A stretch of 64,000 nt of DNA from an uncultured Bacteroidaceae bacterium (GTDB lineage Bacteria; Bacteroidota; Bacteroidia; Bacteroidales; Bacteroidaceae), in NCBI GenBank assembly GCA_934271655.1, contig CAKQRW010000011.1:1-64000 (forward strand), given 5' to 3'. The notes beneath the pieces are model-generated. The model made no database searches. It was not told where the DNA came from and saw nothing but the letters and a program-made list of their open reading frames with translations. The stretch's first letter is position 1; every line of letters starts with the position of its first letter. Shown here piece by piece: positions 52,893 to 60,456 of this stretch. A program made the position numbers and the translations under genes.

Positions 52893-55800
52893 ATGACACC
52901 TTTCATGAAAATTGTTGCCGACGACCTCTACGAGAAGATGGGAGGCAACTTTCAGAACACAACTATAATATTTCCAAACAAGCGCGCCTCTCTCTTCTTC
53001 AGCGAATATCTGTGGGAGAAAGCTGGCGGCAAGACTCTTTGGGCCCCTGAATACACCACCATCAGCGACCTGTTCGCCTCGCTGTCGAGATACACCCACG
53101 CCGATCCTATCTATCTGGCGCTGCGACTCTTTGAGACATTCAAGGAGGTGATGCAGTCTGACACAAAGAGTGTGGACCAGGCTTATCCGCTCATGGAGAT
53201 GATGCTGAGTGACTTTCAGGACATAGACAACAACATGGTCGACCCCGAGAAGCTGTTTGTCAACATTGCAGACTTGAAGGAGATGACGGATTTCTCCTTC
53301 CTGGCAGACGAGCAGCGTGACGCCATAGAGCGTTTCTTCGGACATTTCCTCAACCGCCCCGACGGCACCAGCAAGCTGAAAAGCAACTTTATGACCATGT
53401 GGAACAACATGACAGACATCTACAAAAGATTCCGCGCATCGCTGCTCAACGCTGAGAGCGAGGAGAAGGCTATGGTGTATGAGGGCATGATGAAACGCTT
53501 GGTCATAGACGACCTGACAAGCCAGGACGAAGAGACGATGGCAAGAACCGACCGCCGCCTGGCTTCCTCCACCTATGTGGTGATAGGCTTCAATGTGTTG
53601 AACAAGACAGAGATGGAACTGTTCAAGTATCTCAAGAACCACCGCAACACCAAGTTTTACTGGGACTATGACGAAGTGTACACACGCCGCAGCAACCAGA
53701 CAAAGATGCAGAGCAAGTATGAGGCTGGACAGTTCATACTGGAAGACATGAAGGTGCTGGGCAGCGAACTGAGCGACTCTGATGTCTACCGCAACATGCG
53801 CAAGCCAAAAGAGATAGCCTTCATACAGTCGCCTACAGACAATGCGCAAGCCAGATACGTGAACAAATGGATAAAGGAGACTGTGAACGGCACAGAGCCT
53901 CTGCGCGAGACGGCTGTCATACTCTGCGACGAGAACCTGCTGCAACCTGTGCTGCACAGCATGCCAGAGGACATGGCTGTCAACATCACCATGGGCTATC
54001 CACTGGCCAACACGCCTGTGTTCTCACTCGTGCAAGCTCTCATCGAGTTGCAGACATCCGGAACCACCATATCTGGCGCATGGAGATACAAGCAGGCCGC
54101 AGCTGTGCTGAGGCATCCGCTCATACATGAACTGGCTGGCAAGGCATGCGGCGAGAGACTGCGGATGATGACGAATACGAACATGATGTTCCCTGGCTCA
54201 GAAGTATTTGCAGATGATGAGCGGCTCAGAATCATCTTCCGGCACGTCAGCGGCGAGCAACTGGCTGATTACCTCATTGATGTCATCACACTTACAGGCA
54301 GAAACTACCAGCATGTGTCGGGCAACCAAGACTTCAACGTGCAGATGCAGAAAGAGGCTATCTTCACAGCCTACACGCGCATCAACAGGTTGAGACTCAT
54401 ACTCAAGCGCACTCCTGACATCTGCGTGGGCAACGAGACTCTGTCACGACTTATCATGCAACTGCTCAGCGGAGCAAGCATACCTTTCCACGGCGAGCCT
54501 GCATCGGGACTGCAAGTGATGGGACTGCTGGAGACGCGCAACCTCGACTTCCGCAACATCATCATGCTCTCTGTGGGCGAGGGGCAGATGCCTAAGTCGG
54601 ACAAGCGCCCATCGCTGATTCCATACACGCTGAGAGCAGCCTTCGGCATGACGACAATAGAGCGAGAAGTGAGCCTATACGCATACTATTACTACCGTCT
54701 CATGCAAAGAGCGGACAAGGTGACTATGACGTACAACAGCAGTACGGATGGAGGCAGCAAGGGCGAGATGTCACGATTCATGCTGCAGACACTGGCTGAG
54801 GCCAGCGAACTGCTCTGCCCAGGGCAGAAGATAGACATGAGGGTGTTTGCCGCAGACAGTCTGGCGGAAAAGGTAGACGAACTGAAAATCGAGAAGACTG
54901 ACGAGGTGATGAAACGCCTGTACAGCACATTCAACGAGAACAGGAAGCTGTCGCCCTCCGCGCTGAAGAAATACATGAAATGCCCGTTGCAGTTTTATTT
55001 CAGATATGTGGCAGGACTGAGTGAGGAGAAAGACGTATCGGACGACATAGACAAATCCATGTTCGGAACCATCTTCCACCACACCATGCAGAAACTGTAT
55101 GAGCCTTATCGGGGCTGTCAGCTCGACAGCTCCACGCTGAAGGCCATGCGTGACGACACAGCGCTTGTGATGCAGAAGATAAACAATGCCATAGCTGTGC
55201 AACTATTCCACTACAAGGAAACCGACGAGCAGGGACACACTATTGACTACGCAGGAGACAGCGGGCGCACGCTGCAGCTCAACGGCACACAGCTCATCAA
55301 CCGCCATGTCATCAGAGAATTTGTGCAGCACCAGCTTGAGGCCGACACCTCGATGGCTGAAGAACTGGAGGAACAGGGCGGCGGACTCTTCATCATAGAC
55401 ACGGAGACAGAACACAATATGGTGGCGGAGATTGAGTGCAACGGCGTGGCAAGGCGCTTCTTGCTTGGCGGCTACATCGACAGGACCGACTGCCTGCACC
55501 TGCCAGACGGCGACCGCATCCGCATCGTCGACTACAAGACTGGCAGCAAACAACCTGGCAAGACGACTATAGACGATCTATTTGACAAGGAGAAGTGCAG
55601 CAAGCATGACCACATCTTCCAGACGTTTTACTATTCTCTCGTGCTCGATCACGACCCTGCTTTCGAGCACAAGGCCATAGCCCCTGCCCTGATGTACAGC
55701 TCTACTAAGTGCGGCAAAAACCATTCAGGCATCGTGAAGCTGGACAAGAACGCAGACGACACGGAAAAGGACAAGACCGTCAACGACTTCAATGCAATAT

Positions 55801-55961
55801 GCGGCAGAGATTTCCAAAACAGGCTTTTCGAACTCATAAGACACATTTTCAGCAACGGAGAGGAAGAGAGATTCTTCACACAATGCGATGACGAACAGGA
55901 CTGTGCCTACTGCGATTTCCTCAGCATCTGCCAGCGCCACCCGAGCAAGAGGACTTTCTAA
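52893..55961 (+). CDS. AddB-like exonuclease subunit (PD-(D/E)XK, Fe-S)
   Basis: 1022 residues. Its N-terminal part (TTIIFPNKRASLFFSEYLWEKAGGKTLWAPEYTTISDLF) is an inactivated helicase fold as in AddB. The C-terminal nuclease opens with LSPSALKKYMKCPLQFYFRYVAGL, contains the catalytic RIRIVDYKTGSKQ, and ends with a Cys cluster (DCAYCDFLSICQR) that with the earlier Cys forms the iron-sulfur staple of AddB nucleases. A start four codons later (MKIVADDLYEK) is possible. Works with the preceding AddA-like protein in recombinational repair. Confidence 0.87.
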   Translation: MTPFMKIVADDLYEKMGGNFQNTTIIFPNKRASLFFSEYLWEKAGGKTLWAPEYTTISDLFASLSRYTHADPIYLALRLFETFKEVMQSDTKSVDQAYPLMEMMLSDFQDIDNNMVDPEKLFVNIADLKEMTDFSFLADEQRDAIERFFGHFLNRPDGTSKLKSNFMTMWNNMTDIYKRFRASLLNAESEEKAMVYEGMMKRLVIDDLTSQDEETMARTDRRLASSTYVVIGFNVLNKTEMELFKYLKNHRNTKFYWDYDEVYTRRSNQTKMQSKYEAGQFILEDMKVLGSELSDSDVYRNMRKPKEIAFIQSPTDNAQARYVNKWIKETVNGTEPLRETAVILCDENLLQPVLHSMPEDMAVNITMGYPLANTPVFSLVQALIELQTSGTTISGAWRYKQAAAVLRHPLIHELAGKACGERLRMMTNTNMMFPGSEVFADDERLRIIFRHVSGEQLADYLIDVITLTGRNYQHVSGNQDFNVQMQKEAIFTAYTRINRLRLILKRTPDICVGNETLSRLIMQLLSGASIPFHGEPASGLQVMGLLETRNLDFRNIIMLSVGEGQMPKSDKRPSLIPYTLRAAFGMTTIEREVSLYAYYYYRLMQRADKVTMTYNSSTDGGSKGEMSRFMLQTLAEASELLCPGQKIDMRVFAADSLAEKVDELKIEKTDEVMKRLYSTFNENRKLSPSALKKYMKCPLQFYFRYVAGLSEEKDVSDDIDKSMFGTIFHHTMQKLYEPYRGCQLDSSTLKAMRDDTALVMQKINNAIAVQLFHYKETDEQGHTIDYAGDSGRTLQLNGTQLINRHVIREFVQHQLEADTSMAEELEEQGGGLFIIDTETEHNMVAEIECNGVARRFLLGGYIDRTDCLHLPDGDRIRIVDYKTGSKQPGKTTIDDLFDKEKCSKHDHIFQTFYYSLVLDHDPAFEHKAIAPALMYSSTKCGKNHSGIVKLDKNADDTEKDKTVNDFNAICGRDFQNRLFELIRHIFSNGEEERFFTQCDDEQDCAYCDFLSICQRHPSKRTF

Positions 55962-55966
55962 CGACA

Positions 55967-56066
55967 TGGACTGCCTTGGCGGCTTCCATACGACAACACT
56001 TCTGCTGCTGGAGCGGAGACTCCTCAGACTCTTGGACTGCCTTGGCGGCTTCCATACGACAACACT
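55967..56066. repeat. direct repeat of 34 bp spaced 66 bp, before RNase Z
   Basis: TGGACTGCCTTGGCGGCTTC and the following 14 bases occur at 55967 and again, identical, at 56033: 66 bp (3 x 22) apart. It fills the gap between the addB-like stop and the RNase Z start. Confidence 0.9.
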
Positions 56067-56093
56067 AAGACTTACACAAAAACATAAGGACAA

Positions 56094-57008
56094 TTGGAAC
56101 AATTTGAAATAAACGTAATAGGCTGTGGAGCCGCACTGCCAACACCACGCCATCTCAACTCCACACAGGTGGCAAACATACGCGGCAAACTATTCATGCT
56201 GGACTGCGCTGAAGGCATACAGGTGATGATACGCAAGATGAAGCTAAATTTCTCTGACATACAGGCCATCTTCCTCACCCACATGCACGGTGACCACGTG
56301 TTCGGACTGCTCGGCATGCTCTCCACACTCGGTCTGCTCGGACGGAAGCAGGAGCTGCATGTCTATGGGCCTGCGCCAATGCAGAGCATCTTCCAGACGC
56401 AGATAGACTATTTCTGCGCGGAGTCGCCATACAAAATCATTCTACACGAGATAGACCACAAGGAGGCGCATGTGGTGTATGAAGACAGGTCTGTGACAGT
56501 ATCGGCCTTTCCGCTGTCACACCGCGTGCCATGCTGCGGATACTTGCTAAGGGAAAAGCCCACGCTGCCGCACATCAAGCGCGACATGATTGACTTCTAC
56601 GGCATACCTGTGTGCCAGATAAACAACATCAAGGCCGGGGCCGACTGGACACTGGACGACGGAACGGTAATCCCCAACAGCCGTCTCACCACCCCATCCG
56701 CTCCTCCACGCTCCTATGCCTACTGCACCGACACGAAGTACCGGCCAGGACTGGCGCAGCTGCTACAAGGCGTGAGCTGCATCTACCATGAGGCTACCTT
56801 CACCGCCGAGCACAAGCTGCTGGCCAAGAAGACATTCCACAGCACGGCCGAACAGGCCGCGATGATTGCCAAGGAGGCGCAGGCAGGCAAACTCGTCATC
56901 GGACATTTCTCATCAAGATACAAGGACGAGAATGTGCTGCTGAGAGAGGCAAAGGCTGTGTTCCCCGACACATGGCTCGCCAAAGAGGAAATGAGGATTG
57001 TGCTGTGA
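56094..57008 (+). CDS. rnz: ribonuclease Z
   Basis: 304 residues. Metallo-beta-lactamase-fold endonuclease that matures tRNA 3' ends. Zinc motif LTHMHGDHVFGLLG (His63, His65, Asp67, His68), the downstream His in FPLSHRVPCCGYLL, Asp in YCTDTKYRP and His in LVIGHFSSRYKD are all present, in the order of the short RNase Z form. The start codon is TTG at 56094: an in-frame stop lies 9 bases upstream and no ATG or GTG exists before the first conserved residues (EINVIGCGAALPTPRH). Confidence 0.95.
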   Translation: MEQFEINVIGCGAALPTPRHLNSTQVANIRGKLFMLDCAEGIQVMIRKMKLNFSDIQAIFLTHMHGDHVFGLLGMLSTLGLLGRKQELHVYGPAPMQSIFQTQIDYFCAESPYKIILHEIDHKEAHVVYEDRSVTVSAFPLSHRVPCCGYLLREKPTLPHIKRDMIDFYGIPVCQINNIKAGADWTLDDGTVIPNSRLTTPSAPPRSYAYCTDTKYRPGLAQLLQGVSCIYHEATFTAEHKLLAKKTFHSTAEQAAMIAKEAQAGKLVIGHFSSRYKDENVLLREAKAVFPDTWLAKEEMRIVL

Positions 57009-57024
57009 GAATGGCATATCATGA

Positions 57025-57088
57025 CAAATCGCCCTGCAATGGCAAAAGTCACTGGAAATAAAGACTTTTGCCATTGCAGGGCGATTTG
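57025..57088 (+). terminator. rnz: 26-bp perfect hairpin after RNase Z
   Basis: 57025-57050 and 57063-57088 are perfect complements over 26 bp (CAAATCGCCCTGCAATGGC...), with a 12-base loop. CTTATCTTTTTCC follows. It is unusually long for a terminator. Confidence 0.8.
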
Positions 57089-57129
57089 CTTATCTTTTTC
57101 CTATACGACCATAGTGTCGCTTAGATTAT

Positions 57130-57388
57130 AAGTAGGTGCTCAAAATTATTTTATAGTATCTAAATAAGCCGCCCTCATATTTGCCGCACACTCTCTCGGC
57201 CATCTTTTCCTTCTGTTTATCAGTCACTATGCCCGCATTAAATAAGATTGGCTGCGCCTCAGCATAGCGTTCAAGCGAGCTTGACGCTCTGCATTCGGCT
57301 TGCACAATCTTTGTCTCCTTCAAACAGAAGAAAAATCTGCCTCAAGATAGAGCACGGCAAATATAAAAATAATTATGAGCACCTACTT
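57130..57388 (+). mobile_element. MITE-like element, 259 bp, full copy
   Basis: Begins AAGTAGGTGCTCA and ends TGAGCACCTACTT, with inverted repeats of about 23 bp (one mismatch). Its interior matches 5940-6123 except for an extra ~75 bp after GCCCGCAT (57239 to about 57315) rich in GCGAGCTTGACGC-like sequence. Frames of 60-70 codons cross it on both strands, but they have no homology that I recognise and are absent from the other copies. Located downstream of the rnz terminator and of the DUF1573 gene. Confidence 0.88.
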
Positions 57389-57469
57389 ACTGGCCACATA
57401 ACCTCATTAGGCCTGCAGCCATACAGAGCGTATGTTTTTGACCTCCTCTACTCCACCTTTCGTCTTCTG

Positions 57470-57892
57470 TCATTTTTTTCCAGTCTTGTCCACCTTCTTC
57501 GCCACAGGCACATCGGTCATGTCACCCTTGATAAAGAGGCGGGTAAGCACATCCTTCGTGTTGGCCTCCACTGTTACACTCTTCATGAAGTGGCCTGGCA
57601 TCTTGTTAGACCCGTCATATGTGACAGTTATCTCTCCGCTACCGCCAGGAGCTATGAAGTCCTTGGGATAATCAACCGACGTGCATCCGCAGGTGACACG
57701 GACCTTGTGGATGACAAGCTTGGATTTTCCCACATTGGTAAATCTGAACGTGCATTTCCTCACAGGGTCGTCCATGCAAAATGTGCCAAGGTCAATCGTC
57801 ATCTTCTCAAACTTCATCTGAGGATACTTCTTCGCCTGAGCGCTGACTGCCATAGCAAGGACCGCCAGCAAACAAAATAAAAGCCTTTTCAT
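57470..57892 (-). CDS. DUF1573-domain exported protein
   Basis: 140 residues from ATG 57892 (MKRLLFCLLAVLAMAVSAQA, a signal peptide). The frame is open 29 codons further upstream, but those lack a signal and the chosen start is typical. The domain KMTIDLGTFCMDDPVRKCTFRFTNVGKSKLVIHKVRVTCGCTSVDYPKDFIAPGGSGEITVTYDG is an ASH/DUF1573 immunoglobulin-like fold with the hallmark CGCT. Such proteins are common and abundant in Bacteroidota; the function is unknown. It is convergent with rnz across the element. Confidence 0.85.
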   Translation of the reverse strand: MKRLLFCLLAVLAMAVSAQAKKYPQMKFEKMTIDLGTFCMDDPVRKCTFRFTNVGKSKLVIHKVRVTCGCTSVDYPKDFIAPGGSGEITVTYDGSNKMPGHFMKSVTVEANTKDVLTRLFIKGDMTDVPVAKKVDKTGKK

Positions 57893-58290
57893 TGTCGTAA
57901 ATGTATTGTTTTTCTGTATGTCACTTCTTTCCTGCTGAGAACGAAGCCTATCCCGCCAAGCGACAGTCCTTTTGCCCATTACAAAGAGCGCGCAACACCC
58001 CTGACGAGGAAGAAAACATTTCTCCGCATCTGGATATCATATCATGGGACTACCTTATTCAGCAGGACTTTTTCATTTGCTTCGCAAACAATTTATGCTT
58101 ATTCAAATACAAAAGTATGGAAAAATATCAAATAAAGCAATAAGCAGCACGGCCTTTTCATCATTTTTTTGTAATTTTGCATTGATTTTGGTCTTCACAA
58201 TAGCAAAACGCACACTCTGAACCACCAATATCAAACATATGTCAACGGGAAATAAGTATCAGAAAATAAATATCAATCAATAAAACAGAA
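57893..58290. promoter_or_regulatory. intergenic region with a candidate yidC promoter
   Basis: About 400 bases without a gene. TAATTTTG at 58172-58179 matches TAnnTTTG, 112 bp before yidC; the -33 element is weak. Nothing else recognisable. Confidence 0.4.
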
Positions 58291-60189
58291 ATGAACAAAA
58301 ACACACTAACAGCTTTCATCCTTATGGCACTTGTGGTCTTTGGCTTCATGGCCTACGAGAACCACACACGTGGCGTTCAGCAGGAGGAAATGCGCATTCA
58401 GGACTCCATCAGCGCCGTCAACGCTGCCAAGGAACTGAAGCAGCAGCAGAAAGAGGCTGCCAAGATCAAGGAGGAGATGACCGACTCGCTCAATCCCCTC
58501 TATGAGGCTCGCCAGGGCCAACTGAACACAACAGTCATCGAGAACGAGCTTATCCGCGTCACCCTCTCCAACAAGGGAGGACAGATGCAGAAGGTGGAAC
58601 TGAAAGACAGCACCTACAAAAGCCGCGAGGGCGGCAACGTGGTGCTCTTCGACAAGAAGGACCAGAACATGAAGCTCATGGTTGACGGCAAGTCTGCCAA
58701 CATCGTGACCGACGAGCTGTTCTTCCAGCCTACTGACGTTACTGCCACTGGCGTTACCATGCATCTGCCTGTGGCCAGCGGCTCGCTCGACATCATCTAC
58801 TCGCTCAAGCCTGGCTCATACGTGCTCGACATGGACGTGAAGGCTAACGGTCTGGAAAACTTCTTCTCTTCGAAGACTGACAAGATAAGCATCACATGGA
58901 CTGAAGACATGAAGCAGCAGGAGAAGGGCTACGACTTCGAGAGCCGCTACTCTACCATCACCTACCGCACCGTGAAAGGCGACACAGAGGAGCTCTCCAC
59001 AAGCGGCAGCGACAAGGAGGAGTCGGAATTCAAGGAGGCTGCCAAGTGGATAGCCTTCAAGACACAGTTCTTCGCGCAAGTGCTTGTGGCCGACTCACCA
59101 TTGGAGGTGAGCAACATGAAGTCCACGCAACTGGAGAAAGGCTCAGGCTACCTGAAGACCTACTCTGCCGACTTCGCCACAAACTTTGACCCAAAGGGCG
59201 TGAAGCCAACAAGCTTCCACCTCTATCTCGGCCCTAACAAGTTCTCCACACTCAAGGACAACGAGGAGATGATCTCCAAGACAGACGACCTCGACCTTCA
59301 GTCGCTCGTCTACATGGGCTGGCCTGTCATCAAATGGATCAACAGACTGGTGTTCCTCTATGCATTCGACTTCCTCACAAGCCTTGGACTGAACATGGGC
59401 GTCATCCTCATACTCCTCACTATCATCGTCAAGGTGCTTGTCTTCCCGCTGATGAAGAAGTCTTACCTCTCGTCTGCCAACATGCGAGTGCTCCGTCCGA
59501 AGGTGGACGAGATCAACGCCAAGTATCCTAAGAAAGAGGACGCCATGCTGAAGCAGCAGGAGATGATGAAGCTCTACAGCGAATACGGCGTGAGCCCTAT
59601 GGGCGGATGCCTCCCTATGCTCATACAGATGCCTATCTGGATAGCGCTCTTCAACTTCATACCTAACTACATCGAACTGCGCGGTGAGTCTTTCCTCTGG
59701 GCAGACGACCTGTCAACATACGATGATGTCATCAACTGGGGCTTCAACATATGGGGCATCGGAGACCACATCTCCATCTTCTGCGTGCTGTGGTGCGTGG
59801 CCACAATCATCAGCTCTGTCATCACACAGAAGCAGCAGTCTTACTCCATGACTCCAGAGCAGCAGCAACAGATGGGCATGATGAAATGGATGATGTACCT
59901 GATGCCGCTCATCTTCTTCTTCTCATTCAACAGCTACAGCGCCGGACTCAACTGGTACTACTTCATCTCTTCTATCATCAGCGTACTGATGATGTGGTTC
60001 CTCCGACAGACTACAGATGACGAGGCTCTCCTCGCCAAACTGGAGAAGCGCCACAAGGAGCGCATGGCCAACGCAAACCAGAAGAAGAAGACTTCCAGCA
60101 TGATGGAGCGACTGCAAGCCATGCAGGAGAAGCAGATGGAGATTCTCCGCCAGCAGCAGGAAGCACAAAATCAGAAAAACCAGCAATAA
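58291..60189 (+). CDS. yidC: membrane protein insertase YidC
   Basis: 632 residues. An N-terminal membrane anchor (TAFILMALVVFGFMAYE), a large periplasmic beta-supersandwich domain (about 45-350), then the conserved 60-kDa insertase core with five helices (LDLQSLVYMGWPVIKWINRLVFLYAFDFLTSLGLNMGVILILLTIIVKVLVFPLMKKSY, and MGGCLPMLIQMPIWIALF). The charged, Gln-rich tail (KRHKERMANANQKKK...) is ribosome-contacting in relatives. It inserts proteins into the inner membrane alone or with Sec. A diverged copy of the inverted-repeat element begins at its stop codon. Confidence 0.96.
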   Translation: MNKNTLTAFILMALVVFGFMAYENHTRGVQQEEMRIQDSISAVNAAKELKQQQKEAAKIKEEMTDSLNPLYEARQGQLNTTVIENELIRVTLSNKGGQMQKVELKDSTYKSREGGNVVLFDKKDQNMKLMVDGKSANIVTDELFFQPTDVTATGVTMHLPVASGSLDIIYSLKPGSYVLDMDVKANGLENFFSSKTDKISITWTEDMKQQEKGYDFESRYSTITYRTVKGDTEELSTSGSDKEESEFKEAAKWIAFKTQFFAQVLVADSPLEVSNMKSTQLEKGSGYLKTYSADFATNFDPKGVKPTSFHLYLGPNKFSTLKDNEEMISKTDDLDLQSLVYMGWPVIKWINRLVFLYAFDFLTSLGLNMGVILILLTIIVKVLVFPLMKKSYLSSANMRVLRPKVDEINAKYPKKEDAMLKQQEMMKLYSEYGVSPMGGCLPMLIQMPIWIALFNFIPNYIELRGESFLWADDLSTYDDVINWGFNIWGIGDHISIFCVLWCVATIISSVITQKQQSYSMTPEQQQQMGMMKWMMYLMPLIFFFSFNSYSAGLNWYYFISSIISVLMMWFLRQTTDDEALLAKLEKRHKERMANANQKKKTSSMMERLQAMQEKQMEILRQQQEAQNQKNQQ

Positions 60190-60444
60190 GCCGGACACTA
60201 TTATTATTTTGTGATACCAAAGCAGGCCGCTCCTATATAATGCCACTCTCTCAGGCACCTTTTCCTTCTGCCCATTAACCTCTATGCCTGCATAGTTCAT
60301 TCAAGCAGAGGAAAGAGGCCTTTCTCATAAAGGAAAGAGATTTTCCTCAAAGAGAAAAAGATTCTTTTCCCAAAGAGGAAAGAAATCTTCATCAAGACAG
60401 ATGGCGAGACGCAAATACAGGCATGACATTACGAGCGCCTACTT
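60187..60444 (+). mobile_element. diverged copy of the MITE-like element with an internal 22-bp array
   Basis: Aligns to 57130-57388 in order: ATTATTTT, then CCGCTCC.ATAT, CACTCTCTC, TTTTCCTTCTG, ATGCCTGCATAGTTC, and finally CGAGCGCCTACTT at the right end. The ends are too changed to pair well. In place of the normal interior after the TCAAGCAGA block it carries four 22-bp repeats (60303-60390). It fills the gap between yidC and the S9 peptidase gene. Confidence 0.7.
60303..60390. repeat. tandem array, 4 x 22 bp, purine-rich
   Basis: Units start at 60303, 60325, 60347 and 60369, sharing AAAGAGGAAAGAGATTTTC-like cores. The array is contained within the diverged element, about 65 bp before the S9 peptidase start. 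Confidence 0.88.
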
Positions 60445-60456
60445 TACAACCGTTAC

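Noticed and set aside
52869..53957. 362-codon minus-strand reading frame
   Set aside because: Antisense shadow of the AddB-like gene.
57126..57323. 65-codon minus-strand frame inside the full element copy
   Set aside because: It depends on the extra 75 bp of this copy and is broken or absent in the other copies, so a conserved peptide is unlikely.
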